DNA of 64,000 bases from Isoetes taiwanensis. Its lineage: Eukaryota; Streptophyta; Lycopodiopsida; Isoetales; Isoetaceae. The notes under the pieces are model-generated. The model had not been told where the DNA came from. It saw only the letters and a program-made list of their open reading frames with translations, and did no database searches. Where the stretch lies: positions 6,519,266 to 6,583,265 of the forward strand of contig JAJEKV010000002.1 of the NCBI GenBank assembly GCA_021234155.1. Direction: 5' to 3'. Each line of letters begins with the position of its first letter. The first letter of the stretch is position 1. Below are positions 1 to 14,000 of the stretch, in pieces. The position numbers were made by a program, and so were the translations under genes.

Positions 1-3000
1 TTGTGTTGGCCTTTGGTTCGGTTGCATTTGTTGTGCTTTTGGTGTTTCATTTGTGAAATGCTGTCAACCCATCCTTTATTGCGGTTCCATTTGTGCGATG
101 ATGTTCTGGATTTTAACATTGGTTTGTAGGTAACATCTCTGATGGGATGGCATCTTCTAAATTCTCTAATAGTTTCTTCTTGAAAAAAGCATCTATCTAA
201 GCGATTCGTACCACCATTCATTCGATTGGTCGTCGATCAAATAACAAGGAGCCCAAGCACCATTAACTTTCAGTAGTGTCATAAAATTTGGCGATACATA
301 TCACGGTTCTGCCTCGAGTCTTCCCGATTTGTAGGTATGCGCCAAGAAATGCAACTTGTTATATAGCAAAATATTTTTGTCGCGAGATTCTAACGCATAA
401 AGATTTTGATCTGGCAAACTGGGCGATAATTGAAAAGTCAAACACCGGTTCAGATGCTTGGCGTTGGTTGATCTATATACGCATTGCTGCAACCTACGTT
501 CTTCATTGTTCATGACAATACTTCAATGGAATTAAAGTTCTATTGTACATATACCTATCGTATATACTCAAAGTTCACCTCTTGCTTAAAATATAAATGG
601 CCCAAATGAATCTTGCTTTGAGGTCTCACTGCTTGAACTCCTGAATAATTTCTTACAAATGCTATGAATTCGCCAAAAGTTCAATGGGAAATAATACATC
701 TTTCACTTACCTAGTGGCTGAAACCACCAGGGTGGTAATGAATCCTGCTCTATAATAATTATTGCATGCGGCGACACATTCAAATGGTATATCAGCAACC
801 GTTATACCTGCATTTGCTCTTTGCCATAATTATATGTTAGCAAAATTTGCCTTGGGAACAATGGTTCCTACCATGCACTTGATGGTTTGTTGTTTTGCAT
901 TCTTGCTTGTTTGATATTCTGTACATGTGAAAACAGATTAGACATTGCCTTTGTGTGCGTTTGTGTGCATATTCTATAATTTTCGGATCCGTATGTGGTG
1001 CGTTTGGGTTTCTTAAAATCTTAAATGGGCAAAGTTCTTGGAAACCCTTAAAAAGCAATAGTATTCGCAAAGAACCAAAGCATGTGTTTTGGATGCATTT
1101 AATAATATATTGTGTACAAAATTGTTTCCTTTCGTCTATATGATATTTAGGAAGTAATGCAGCGGTAGGGAGGCCGCGAGGCACTCTGTTCAAAATTTTA
1201 GCCTTTTAACAAAACAATCACAACTGCTTGAAATGTTTGCAAGTATCCGGTTATCACGTGCATCTTGGTTCTGCTTAATGTTGTAGCCTTCCTATATAAG
1301 TAGTGAACCATGAGTTATTTGTGCCTTTGATGATCTTCATGTAAACAGCGAAGCGGAAAAGTTGATTCCTCCGAAGTTGACCCTTCGCGCTGAAGCAGCG
1401 ACGTCACAATGGAACTTCGGGAAAAAGTTACCAGGATTGTATCTAAGCGACCATTTTATGGCGCAATGAAATGAACAGTCAATGTTGTCTCTTGCGCCAT
1501 TGTCAAGAGTTGGAAATGGAAGACGTGTCCGCATAAACAATAGGGTGCACTTGCTTTTGATATAAGCCAAAGATGGGGTTTGCGGGGCGGGTTCTAGAAC
1601 TGGCGGTTTTGGTGGCCCGCGACGGCGCGGACGGGTATAGATACCCCAAATGATTGCTCATGAATATTGATAAGGCATGTTGGTATACGCAGGACCAATC
1701 ATTACATATCGGTGATCGTAAAGCGACCAGCCGCACATATGGGTGGCTCTCTCTCAATATAGATTTTACCATAACGGTCAGAAACTCCATCATCTTAAGT
1801 GAATTATAAAACATTTCCATGGAGCGGCACTTCGCTTATTTTAGCGTACTATCTGTAGATATCCATCGCTGATTTACGCCTTCGCTGGTTTGTCGAAACC
1901 AATTGGAGCTTCGAAATCGCATATCATCTTCCATGTCATACCACAAGCAGAGGATAAAATTTAGAAAGGAACAGACCAGCAACTCCCGATATCTGCAGAG
2001 GAATAAAGGATTACGAAACTGGTCATCGCCCAGTTCTTCGAAGGTGGTCAACAGCTGGATGCTTGAGTGGCGCGTTATTACTGACTGTTTGAAGCATGCA
2101 TCATTTGAGGAGACGTTTGTATCTTGAGTTGCCGTTGCACTCTGATCCGAGCATGTTGAGGCTTGCTTGACGATATCGCAGAGAGTCCTTAAAAACAAAT
2201 GCCACGGCATTTGCCGAAAAGGGAGATTCGATGGGTTTAGAGAACAAAAAGCATAAAAGCAAAGCGAGAACTGCAAAAGGTCAAAGTGTTTGAGAGGCAA
2301 ATGAGAGCAGCTGCAAACACTGAAGTTGAACACCGACAACTAAGCGGTATCATTGCCCTTGCGCCAGTTCCGACACCATCCTAGACGATACTGTTCCAAA
2401 TTTACTCAATAGAATATAGAATTACCTCAAAGTTACTGATATGAATACCCCAAAACTTTGGGGAAATGGACTATGTTTAGAAACATCAAAGTTCATGGCT
2501 TATTAACTTACAATCTTTAGAGTCAAAAAATAGAACCATTGGTTGTCCAGCCAGTGATTGTGGTCATGTGTAAGTGCATGAAGTCTGAAATGCCGACCTT
2601 AAAATGAGAGGGCCTGTGAAGATAATGGATCATTGATTTCAAAGGAGAATCGGTAAGCAAAAGCTGTCCACGTAGCGATCTTCAATATTACAACTAAAAC
2701 TAAATGGAAGGTTCACCTTGCAATGTTACCTAAACTTCGGCTAAATGGAAAGGTTTACCCCTTCGCAGTGCCCTTCCACTCTAAATGGTAGTTACCCAAT
2801 GTCAAATTACTCACGGAACTCCTTAAACCCTAACACCAGCAAAGAAGGAATATCTATGTATATTCTTTATACTTGATATAAAACGAGTTGCAAATAATCA
2901 TAAATGGAGATTTTGTCCTTGTTCAAGAAATTGTGGATGAAATATTGTACTGTTGGGAATCAAGGCGGACGGCTGGTACAAGGCGTATGTATAAAATGAT

Positions 3001-3395
3001 AGCGAAACCGAGGAGTGGAGATCATTGCTTTGTTCGCGAGAACGCTTCTCTGAACCAGCGGTACTGAATGATGACTGACCAAATATTTGTCTAGTATTGG
3101 TGAAAATCATCTAAGTTTGATCAGCCTAATATTTACACCCACATAATACCGCGACCATTTTGTCTGAGATTCTCACCAAAGCATTATTTAATCTTGAAAG
3201 TGGATGGAGATATGAAGGAATAAAGTAAAGCAATACTTCAAACTGCCGGTTTATCCATTATTACGGTGATACCGTTCCGTTCTCCATCCTAAGGCACTAT
3301 GACTATCAACCAGATCTCCCAGGTTTGAATATCTTGGTCTTACTACGCTATTCTTATGGCTGTTGAATATATTTATATAATAATGTGCATACCAT
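1..3395. other. No recognisable gene
   Basis: I see no conserved protein, RNA gene or strong repeat here. The longest open frame is 1836-2339 on the minus strand (167 codons, cysteine- and phenylalanine-rich, starting MSVFNFSVCSC). It is challenged by a 74-codon frame on the other strand (1903-2127) and resembles no family I know. A second minus-strand frame, 1503-1820, is likewise unrecognised. Confidence 0.4.
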
Positions 3396-3764
3396 GAAGA
3401 AGCGAGTGGTGCTGGAAGTGCTGTGAGGCATCTTGGCTTTGCAAGAAGCATATAAAATGACCATCTCGATATCGCGGAATTGTTTGCCGAAACTGGTAAC
3501 CATGGGAGTGCAAAATGCATCACTCCATGCAACATAAGCACGGCGTGCAGATGGAAATGTAATGCCAAGACAATGATGCAAGCCAGCCTTCTGGTTTTGG
3601 AGCTTTCCGATTGGATTACGCACCTCTTGCAAATCTCGAGAGTTGGTATTTGTTCCGCGGAGAGGTCGGAATCTGCGGCGGAATGGGCATCACCGCGTCA
3701 GGCCTGGCGGAGATGCGGGCGACGAAACTCTTATGTTCTGGCCCCCGATCTCTTTGCCAAACAT
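3396..3764 (-). CDS. Candidate exon of unknown protein, one in-frame TGA
   Basis: On the minus strand an ATG at 3764-3762 opens a frame beginning MFGKEIGGQNIRVSSPAS. It runs with one internal TGA (after about 24 codons) into an arginine-rich stretch (CPFRRRFRPLRG) and then QEVRNPIGKLQNQKAGL and on to about 3396, where ATG|GTATGC could be a splice donor. An alternative donor, AGAG|GTGCGT near 3626, would give a much shorter first exon. The stretch is richer in G+C than its surroundings. I do not recognise the protein. The single TGA could be decay or a consensus error. A 116-codon plus-strand frame overlaps the same DNA, so the strand is not certain. Confidence 0.3.
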
Positions 3765-3829
3765 GTTTGCCTAACTGCGCGAGCTTTCGGCGAGTCTGCT
3801 GTAGCGATTAAAGCCCTAATAAAGATCTG

Positions 3830-5320
3830 AGCTTCCCGCCGTCATCGTCAAACGCTACGGTATGGTCATCAGCAGCAAAACAAAAAGCGTTAACACTATT
3901 CTACGCCTGAATATGGCAACAAAAATGAAGTAATACAAACCGCAAACCTTAACTCAGCCCAGAACTCAATACACTGGGATGTGTTCATGATCTGCCGAAA
4001 TGCTCGTTAATTACTGAAAACGAAATCCTCCTCAAAGAAACATCTACGCCCAAGATCAATATTGATCATTTCAAAACTACATGTCTTGTTATGGATTAAC
4101 AGCAATTCTAAACTTGAAACTTGAGCTGAACACTGTGCGCCTGTGGATTGTAATGGAGATGTTCGAGGCGGTCCTTGGTCGGGATTTATTGAACTTTGGC
4201 GATCGATAAGGCGAGGGGTGGCTGACTGGCATGCCAGAGGTGCGTATATCATTGCCGCGGGGAAGAAGGTGAAGGAGGGATTACGAAGTATGTCTTGTAA
4301 GGGCTACGATGGCTTACTAGGTCACGGTGATTTGCATCCATTGTCTAGAGGTTCATACGATTCTAGCCTTAGTATGTGTGTTTGATCCACGAATATTTGA
4401 TAACTTATAGTGTCATCTCGACAATAAATCCAGATCATTTACTCAATCTGCATTAGAAGTTCAACTTCCTATACATTAGCAGGAAGAACAAAAAGATGTA
4501 GTTGATATAAACCTAGAACCTGGTCTAGTAAGTTACTCCCTAATAATACACTAAATGGTGGCAGCTCATGATGCTGCAGACGCTGGGATATCGAGAAGGT
4601 GCCATGGAACGAAGAGCAAAGAACAAAATGAAAAAATGTCGTGAGCTGACTGACGGTTTACACAGCAAGCCTAGTTAGATAGGAAAGATGCTGCTTATTA
4701 ATCAAGACTTATTAAAACCGGTACAAAAGCATCGCTGGTGAGAGTGTTTTGCGGATACTAAGCCCAGCCCATTATTTCCGGTCAGTCAGAAGCCAGAAGC
4801 TGGTCAGCCAGTTTGAGTTCCATACAAATCAGCATCAAATCTTACTAACCCGGACAGTTCAGCAGCATTTTACCTTGGCCTTGTACTGTATTGGCAGAAT
4901 TGAAGCCATTGTGAGCTGGCTATCACATCATCACGGGTTATGCCAGTATTTGAATTATGAACCCATCTGGAAACCATGGGTATTTAATTATAGATTTTTG
5001 CCACCCACCTCAATACCACTTCACCTCATAACATTAAATGCAATAGTTAAACAAAGGTGCCTGCAGGGTATGTATTAACAGAGGAGCGTTAAAGATCCTC
5101 TGTCGCAAATCCAATAGCCCTGTCCATAAGAGGATCATAGAGATAGCCCCGCTCGAACATTGGAATCTTACACCTTCGATGGCTGAAGTCGTAACCTGCT
5201 CAGTCTTTTGTGCCCAGGGGACAGGATTGGTTTGAAATGTTTCGTCTCGGCTTGGTTCGTCTCAAAATGAATGGAAACAAGTACCAAAATCTCTGAATAT
5301 AGGGGGTGCTTGCCAATTTG
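3830..5320. other. No recognisable gene
   Basis: Only short conflicting frames occur. The longest is 4749-5078 (+, 109 codons), with no recognisable motif. No repeat structure was noticed. Confidence 0.35.
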
Positions 5321-5323
5321 TGT

Positions 5324-5380
5324 AACATATATATAAATTTTTGCCATCAATGGGTCTATGGAACTTTATGGTTTTGCTGA
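5324..5380 (+). repeat. Remnant of (TA)-element end
   Basis: A short TA stretch is followed by CATCAATGGGTCTATGGAAC and then TATGGTTTT. The same order (TA tract, CAAGTTTTTGTAC, TATCAATGGGT, then a TATGGTTTT-like flank) is found at 11030-11070 and 45240-45290. I read it as a decayed copy of one end of the (TA)-element family described below. Confidence 0.5.
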
Positions 5381-8300
5381 GAATGGAACAAAATTCAAGC
5401 AGAATGGCGAGAATGGCTGACATGCATCGACCCAAACTCATGAAGTTTTAGCTAAACCCTTTGCAGATGGCCATTCGATGCGACTGACCATTTGTCAGAA
5501 TGGAACTTTGCAGGTGGGTGCCGTGGGTGACCTTATGCGTTGGCGAGCCAAATACCATTTTTGGTGGATATCGTGCGCAGTAACAGTCGCTGCTTTATGA
5601 TTGCTCTACCGGGTTAACTGCTCGGCCAATTCGCCCGTGGTGTAGCGGTACGCGAAGCTGCGCCCATATGCCTTCAATCGTCGTCATCTGCCGTGGTTGA
5701 TGATATCAAGTTGGTCCCATTAGACGTATGTGCTCTTATTTACAGTAGTTCTATAATTACATTAACTCTCTGGTCTTTCAATGCCGGAGTAAGTTCGACT
5801 ACAATACATTATCTGGGCCTTTGTCTGGAGAGAGTCTAGGTGTAATCTCTTATTACCATAATGCTTTCATGGCTTAACTCTACGATTATTCTTATGTTTA
5901 TAAGTGAATTGGTTTTTAACTTTGTCCACGGTAAGATCTATGGACATGTAAGAGCAACCAACATTAGACAATTGGAAGGAAGTAGAATTGGTACAATAGA
6001 TATGACCAGCTTCCAAAATGACTTTGTTGATGAGTCTTTGGTGGAGGAACCTCGACAATAACTTATCTTAAAGAAACTTGCACCATGCCAGCTGACAAAC
6101 TGTATCTTATCAGAGAGAGAATCTGAAGGGATCACAGGAATTGCTTGCATCTGACCAAAGACTACATAATGTTAACAGAATCTGGGTATAGACATTTGAA
6201 CATGAATACAAAGAAGTTGATATATTTGGAGGCCCAATTTGAGCATTTCTGCTTGTGCATTTTGAATCTCCTATCAATATTCATTGGGACTTTGAAGAGA
6301 ATGGATGTCACTCCATTTAAATGCATCAAGAATGTACCTTGCAGATAAGTACACAGCTGCATCAACAACTCTTGGTGGTCCTAAGACGGCGATGGTCCTA
6401 CAACAATATAATTTGCCTTTGCTATTTTGCATATGTTATTGAAAACGTATATTCATCTAGTTGGGGATTTCTAATAAAGTTTCTTTGATCGCTTTCACTT
6501 CATTCTAAACTACCCCGGCTCGCAATATTGTTACCTAAATTAACTAACAAGAGTGACTTGAAAATTCCAAAGGGTTGAACCTGCACAATCCATCTCTTCT
6601 ACACAATACTTGAGTTATTATTAAAAAAGAGAAGATACACATGCAGGACCCAAATAGCTTTGAATAGCTTTTGTTAATACTTGCTCCTACACAATTCTCA
6701 ATGTGTGCAAACTTTAGTAATGAATCTAATCTATCGCAACAAAAATGGCACCTACTTATACAACATCCGCAGTTCAAAACAATGCCGTACCTTGCCTTTG
6801 TAAAAGATAAACGATGCCTTACTTTTAGAAATACAGTGTGCTAAGAAGTTCTTTTAATACTTTGCCTTTACAGCTTGAAGATATGGCATGAAATCCATTT
6901 GTTGCATGGATTTGTTGCATGGAAATGTAATGAGACCGCATGACGACTTGAGGGTGGCTTCACTTCACACAGTTGCCGCAACCAGTGAATGTGGGCCAAG
7001 AGTAAGTGCAAAACATCGGGCTTCATCAGATAATTTCTATGGTGAATAAGCTAAGTCTATATTTCATTCATTCTCACAACATTGAAAATAGCACCAACGT
7101 GAGTGTAAAGTTTTGAAGAAAACTGGTTGTCATTTAACTGTGCTGAAAGTGGCCAGTCAAGCAGATACGTTCATTCATTTTTATCCTTTCACCGTACAAT
7201 ATGAGGAGTTAATGAACCTCAACAACAGAGAAGCAAAATGATATGCCAAATTAAGCAGTATGGAACCCAAATACAACTTAGGCATATTTACCTCTAAGTG
7301 CCTCGCTTCTTCAAAGGCTCGCGATTCACCTAGGGCAATAGTTGCAAATGCACAACATTGAAATGTCCATGAGACTTGCTTGCCTTTTGCAGAACTTGAG
7401 AAAAAATTACACTATATTAAGATGCTAAACATGAAGGACAAATTTTATTTCAAAATAAAATGAAATATCCAAAACAATCTCCCACAAGTTTGTCTATTCT
7501 AACCCAAGCAGCCCATCATGGCGCTTCATTTTACATTCCCCTGCAACTTACCAAAATTCTACCAGAGAACGGCCTAATTCTGCGGTGGCCACTTCCAAAT
7601 AAGAAGATTAGTTTGTTCAAAATGGGCTATTCCACCGTTGCACGCCTAAATTAAGATCCATTGAGCAAGGCACCACATTTACAAAAACAATAAGCAACAG
7701 ATCGCCAACAGCCTTCTTGCCAAAGATTTGCAATTGTTCCAAAAAGCAAGAATGGCTTAAGTCCGCTATTAACATAATTTCTTTTCCATTTGCATTTAAA
7801 GGCTCAAAGATGAGAAGATAAAGCAGATAATTCCATTGATATTGATGGTTGGCAATTGAGGCCGAGACGGAGCTCACCAATTGATCAAGATTGACACCCT
7901 GTGGAGGCCAAAACAAAAATACTCATGCTTGGGGCAATGGCAAGAGCCGAGGCTGAAAGGGTAAATCTAAGAAAATGCAAAACAGCTTGAACTAATAATG
8001 CAATTAGCATGCACACTCTTTGATTCTAAATCTCAAACAAAATCAACACATCTCAATGTCTAGGAGGACCGCACCAAACCCTCAATTAATGAAGAACGAT
8101 TTGAAGCCATAAAAAGAAAATGCAAATAAAGACCATCTCTTCAAGACTCTAATGTACCTTAAAAATCTGCATCACATGGCAAAAGACCTTGGAGGCAGTT
8201 GAAATGTGTCCAAGGAGAGAGCTCGCTCGACATGTTCTAGGAATAAGACCGCACGATGGAGATAAGATGACTTGATGTGGTGGTAAATCTCGCGGTCCCC

Positions 8301-9671
8301 GCTTCTATCACATGCTCTTTCACGACCAAGATACTAAGTAAATAACCAAGTAGAACAATAATCTCTACAACAGCACCATTGAAACTGCATTCAAATGTAA
8401 AATACCAATAAGAAAAAACCTAATTTCTATATGCACAACTACAATACCTATGACAATTTTACACAACATATCTTATATTAGAAGACAATGCTTTCTAATT
8501 TCAAATCGCTTGCATGAAAATTCCATGCTATAATGAATGAGAAGGTATTGATACATCAAGAACATTGAAAGGTGATCACCGTGATTAATAACATAGGGAA
8601 ACAAGGGCCACCATCGGCACCTTGAGATGCGGTGGCCGGGCCCCGACCGGAGCATACTCGGACGTGAAGGGCCAAGGCCATACTAAGCCCCCGCTTCGCA
8701 CTCCACACCATGAAAGTGCCCATCTTACACCACCTATACAAACCCCTAAAAGATGAACGCTTTCACAAATAGGACTTGAACATCAACACTTAAAGAGCAT
8801 TAAACATAGACAAATGGCTAATTGTCGACATTTGGGAATCACTTAACTTTAACCCAGATTTTAATTCCAACCAAGTGACTAACAATCATAATTTAAACTT
8901 AGTAATCGGGCAAATTCCAACAGGACTTCTATAAAGAAAGCCTGTTAATTGGCTAAAGATTGTTTCAATTCACCCATTAACGCTTGTCTCTCAGACAACA
9001 AAAATCTAAGTGGTATATTGTAAAAATGTATAAAGACATATCTACTTTACGGGTGAGGAATAAAAGGCAAAATTTCCAAGTTATTTGAGGCAATGTTGAA
9101 TCGGCCTCGGACCTTCAGCAGCAAACAGCAACAAATCCATTTTGTGTTCCTTTTAGGGATGCGAAGCGTACATTCCATAGGCTGCAGTAAATATGGTGCT
9201 TTAATCTTGCCTCTTCGAGGCGAAGCCTCACATGGGGATTCTCGTATTTCTTCCTTTCCTTTTTTAACATTTGTAGATCTTGAATTTAATCATTTTGAGG
9301 ACTATTTTCCTCGCATAGGCACTTCCAGCGATCCCAAGGATAAGAGAAACAGCCAGAGCTGTAAGCCTCAAGAGGCTAAAATAGGACGAAAGTAGCACTA
9401 AATATTGGAGGAAAGGAAATGTAGATTTTAGAACAACAAGAGCGAACGAGGTAGGAAGAAGCAGAGAGTGTTCTTCGCCTGAGTGACTTCAATAGCCCCT
9501 GACAGAATCACGGTGTTGATTCACCTTACAAAACTCAAGAATAGAGGCTTCTTTGGCTCATCGACTAAACAGAAGAACAAAGCAGACAAGCTTTTTCCCT
9601 TTTCTATTCACCAACTTCAATCTGCACAAGCTTAAACATCCAAACTGAAAATGACCTATTCATTACCCTTC
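5381..9671. other. No recognisable gene
   Basis: A GC-richer 8600-8720 stretch has no long frame. At 7617-7916 a minus-strand frame follows a plausible acceptor (CCTCCACAG|GG near 7897) and reads GVNLDQLVSSVSASIANH, but I do not recognise it and see no clear donor. No tRNA or repeat was seen. Confidence 0.35.
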
Positions 9672-9928
9672 TCAAGCAGTTTTCAGCAGCTCCAAACCCA
9701 TGTCAAGATCACCGCGACGAATTGAAAAGGCAAAACCTCCGCTTTGAACATAGGGAAAACTGTATGATCCATTTTTTGGCAGAGCAGAGCTCTGAGTTGG
9801 GCAGCCATGGTCGCGTATGCCATTTATCTGAGCGCTTTTTATTTGCATTCCCACCTGCGGCATTCCGCCCACAGAGCATACTTAGTCGAGGAACTCAAGG
9901 CTGGCTTCTTGTGTCCAGAGACTACGCA
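9672..9928 (-). CDS. Candidate terminal exon, unknown protein
   Basis: On the minus strand a polypyrimidine run ending TTTGCCCAG is followed by a frame reading VRSLWTQEASLEFLD. After one TAA it continues as GGMPQVGMQIKSAQINGIRD and SGGFAFSIRRGDLDMG, ending at a stop near 9672. An acceptor followed by about 80 mostly open codons is consistent with a last exon, but one internal stop must be explained and the overlapping frames are also fairly open. A proline-rich plus-strand frame at 9992-10228 lies next to it. The product is not recognised. Confidence 0.25.
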
Positions 9929-10479
9929 CCTGGGCAAAAACGACAGGGCTTCAAAGTTGGAGATACAGAGTAAAAAGCAAGAAAAAAAAAAATGGAAACC
10001 TTGAATACAACCGCTCACATGGCACAAATCCCTCAACCAGCCCAACCATTGCCAAAATATTGCGTCTGGGATCCCCATGCTTTGGCCGTGATTCCACCAA
10101 GAAATATGAATTACCAGCAGATTGCTAAGTTCCAAGAAGCAAGTCTTCGTGATCTGCAGCCTCCTTGCCCAACCTCAAGTTTAGAGATTCACCTTTGCTG
10201 CGACTGGCTAAATGAATCGGTCATTTAGCTGGTGCTGATTGATGTCGGGCTGTCTCCACAAAATTTCTGGATCTGCTGCAGACTTAAATCTTGAGGACGG
10301 CGGGACAAAAACCTAAATTTTATTAAGCATTATGAGAGAGGTTTTAAATCGAAAGATGATCAGCAAGCTTCTAAGGTTTATGCTTCCAGAATTTTCTCTC
10401 ATTGTCATGCGAATACTTCCCAATGCAATTTATTGTGAATTTAGACGTCGCCAGATGCATGCCCACGTTTTTACTTCCC

Positions 10480-10541
10480 TGCCTTAATTATATCCCACAC
10501 CATCATGAAATGCCTTAATTATATCCCACAGCATGCACCTT
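10480..10541 (+). repeat. 31-bp tandem duplication
   Basis: The words TGCCTTAATTATATCCCACA start at 10480 and again at 10511, giving a two-copy direct repeat of period 31. Confidence 0.8.
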
Positions 10542-10597
10542 CCTACATTCTATAAAACATTTTTTTATATAGGTTCATTCAATATATACCTATCATC

Positions 10598-11055
10598 CCT
10601 AGATCTCTAATGCCACCTCGTCAAATAGAATTAATATTAATTAATATAGGCAATTAAAATCTTGCCACCTCATAACTTAGCATTTAATGCATTTAGGTAG
10701 AATTAAATGCCTATTTTTGACAACCAAGATTAAATTTCCCTTGACCAAGTGGAGAAACTTCCTTGCACTCTCCCTAAAAGAAATCAAGGGCCAATGACAT
10801 TTCTCGCTGCGGTTCGGGATCGACGCCCAAAGGATGGGGTAAAGCGCCCCATGCATGCCCCAGTATTTTAATGCCTCATCAAATCCAAGGGCCATTGGTC
10901 GCTGCACCTCTGTGAAAAATGGACGGGCTGGGATGAATCTCACAAAGATCACACCCCCATAGACATTATCCAATAATTGTATATATATAATAGATATATA
11001 GATAATAATAGATATATATATATATGCCAAGTTTTGTACTATCAATGGGTTCCAG
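10598..11055 (-). mobile_element. (TA)-ended non-autonomous element, copy 1
   Basis: The block carries, in order, GCCACCTC words, a CTTCCTTGCAC segment, CATGCATGCCCC near 10850, ATAATTGTATATATATAAT, an AT-rich core and CAAGTTTTGTACTATCAATG. The same order recurs at 51.8-52.43 kb, and inverted at 33.5-34.1 kb, so this is a dispersed repeat. No protein-coding capacity is visible. The 3.45 kb tandem array begins about 20 bp beyond its end. Superfamily unknown; no convincing target-site duplication was found by eye. Confidence 0.6.
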
Positions 11056-11075
11056 AACTATGGTTTTACTTAAAT

Positions 11076-14000
11076 ATGGGAACATACCAGCTTTTTAGAA
11101 GTGGAATGAGGTCCCCGAAAGCATGGTATTTGAGCCCCTGGGTAATCTTTTGTTTTTAGAGTGCTGATGACATTTATCCATATCGCTTTTCCTGGCTAAA
11201 GCCATTGTCCGTAAACAAGATATTTCACCATGCCAAAGCCATTGTCCGTGAAAAACAGCATATTTTCAATTCTCATTACATATCAGCTCTGCATGTTGCG
11301 GAAAGATAATTACACAAATGATATTGCTAATTACTTTAGGGCTCGCTTTCATCTTTTCCGCGACATGACTAAACAAATAATCGGGAACTAAGATAAGCAA
11401 TGGGCAGATACCGTGAATCCGTGAAGGAGTAATTCAAGTTCAATCATTCTTTATGCATGGCTTAATTATCTGAAAAGATATGATGGTTTGTAATTTGCCT
11501 TTACGGGCACTTGCATCCGGAATAGGAAAACCCAGCCTCAACTCCTCGGATCCATAGGCATTCTCCTCGATAGCCTCTCGATCCATCATCATTTAACTGG
11601 CCATGTAGAGCGTAATATAAGTGGATCATACATATTTCTCGTGAAGTATTTTCTATTAATTATCCACAATCCGTGATAAAAGCACCAGTAGAACCTGGAA
11701 GCTACTATGAAGCAGGGAACATTAAAATATAGTCAACATTGCATAGTTAATAACACGTGAGCTCAAGCATGCAACTCCAAGAATAATATGTGGGAGGCAA
11801 GTTTTAGCATTTTAAGGTGTCTCGTGCATCCGAAGTTTTAGAAGATCCTAGGCGGTCACACGCCCCAGAACGCGGGTAAACAAAGTTTCAAAGAGATATA
11901 TACCTATCCTACTTAATTAGGATCTTAATCTAGCTACAGAATTACTCCACACTTGACCACTCATCTACAACGTGGAGATGCTTTGTCCCGCACTACCCAG
12001 CCCAATGCCACCGTGATGTATATGCTGTAAAAGATAAACAAATGGATATAATCCCGATTCTGTGAGAAATGTCAAAGGCATCATTAATATATGTGTAGCG
12101 TCAGTCTAAGCCGCCATAAGTAGGTCAGCGGCACGCTTCATCCGGCCATTTATATTGTAATATGCATATATTAGAGTCATTAGAAGTAGGTGATTCCGCT
12201 TTTAACTGCATCTAAATAATGCAGCGCACAAGTAATAAAGTAGTAGAAGAGATCCATGCATTCGTAAAGTACTAGTCTAAAGCATAAACGCTAGACTAAT
12301 CATATAAATCATATGCAATATATGGATGTGGAACTTCTGACAAGGTGAAACAAAGATATATTCATGAAAAACCTTAAACTATGCAGCGAAGATTGATACT
12401 AAATAGTTTCAGCATGAGAGACCTGGTGTTTTAGAAACAAAGTTGTCTATAGAGTCACATAGATCTATTTGTGGATCTGTACATGCATAACTTTTAAGCA
12501 AAAATCTAGAAGTTTTAAATGCGAGAATTAAGACTCAATCAATAGTGGAAAAACCAAATATTCTTTAACTTATATGATTTTACACGGTTATATTAAGACT
12601 CAGAGGTCATAGTTTATGCTTAAAAGCCAAAGATATATAAGCATTCAGCGTAAGAGGCAGCGACACATGCAAAGCTTTTTAGATATTTTTGCCAAAGATG
12701 TTCACGCATGTAACATCATAGGACATGCAAAATGACAGCCAGAATGTTTTTTCAAAAACGCCTTTTGCTCAAAAAGAAAAAAGCATGACTAGAAGAGTAA
12801 ATATTATCCATAAGTGTTTTGCAGACGGGAGCAGTAGAAGTAGCAGTAGTGTATGTCCATAATCCAAGTAACCAGGAACTGAAAACAAGTCATAAAAAGG
12901 GGAACTCCACGCTACTCCCAGAGCCAACCAAGACAAAAATTAGCCAAAATGGGTAACTATGCAAGGCCGCTGTAAGCAAGGAGCACTCCCGGGCCATCCG
13001 CTCCTTTCTCATTGTGATGTGCTTAGTGGAAACAGAAGAGGACTAGAGCTTAAGCAAACAAAAATATTTTGTAAAGTAGACATAATCATGTTAACTGTGA
13101 GTTAATATAAGTCTGGCGATCTCATATCCTTATATTCTATTGTCTCTATTGTTCCTACCGAGGCAAGATAAAAAACGCGTAAGTGTATTACTGCGAGAGA
13201 TGTAGGAAAGCAAAATGAAACCTCATTATGTGGGATGTCGCCCAGTATCATCCTCAAGTAAGCCATCGGATTATTGTAGATAAGCACTCTTTTCATCAAT
13301 ATTACATTCTCGACCGCTTTTGCATTATTAGCAGCCTCATCAAACATCTACGAATAACACTAGCAGCCCGGTGATTTTTGCTCTTAACAATTTTTTGTCA
13401 TGTATTTTCAAAGTCCTCTCGGTGCCCTTCTTTGTTTTTGATCCAGGGATGACCCACTCCACGCTTTCTTCTGTGGTGGCCTCAGCAGAGCAGCACAACC
13501 TAACACTAGAATCAATAAGGCGAAAAGTAAGAGTTTTGGCAATGCACCGGATAGATTCAATTTTCAAATTCTTTTTCAGATAAAAATGTGATGTGGACTA
13601 GCTGGCTACCATAAATCAAATCCAAGCAGCTAAGGGTTACTGCATGGCTGCAATTTTACTGCAGCATCCGTTACTTCTTATTTAGAGAATATGCTAAGAA
13701 TATGCTCACATACCTTTAATTGTGGTCAAGATTATAATCTGGTGATGGAACTTTGCATACCTAATTCATGACCTTACATAAACTCTTTTTAAAAAAACGC
13801 AGAATAATTCATGAATGTGGTTACCACACTTAATAATTCTATAAGTGTTAGTAATGCACCCCAAGCCTAAGTGCTAATGGGGAAATAACTAAGGACTCCT
13901 AGTTTTAAAAATCATAAATGCATACTGCATAATGGGAAGCCACAATACTTATGCTTTCCGTAGTGCACGGCATTAGCCATGTCTCATGCCCAGTCATGTT

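Noticed and set aside
1836-2339. 167-codon minus-strand ORF
   Set aside because: No recognisable motif, odd Cys/Phe/Ser composition and an overlapping plus-strand frame. Length alone is not enough in 64 kb.
5630-5700. GCCCGTGGTGTAGCGGTACG resembles a tRNA 5' end with an A-box
   Set aside because: No matching anticodon arm, T-loop or acceptor pairing could be found downstream.
7617-7916. 99-codon minus-strand ORF after an acceptor-like CCTCCACAG
   Set aside because: No family resemblance and no clear donor. Left unannotated as a gene.
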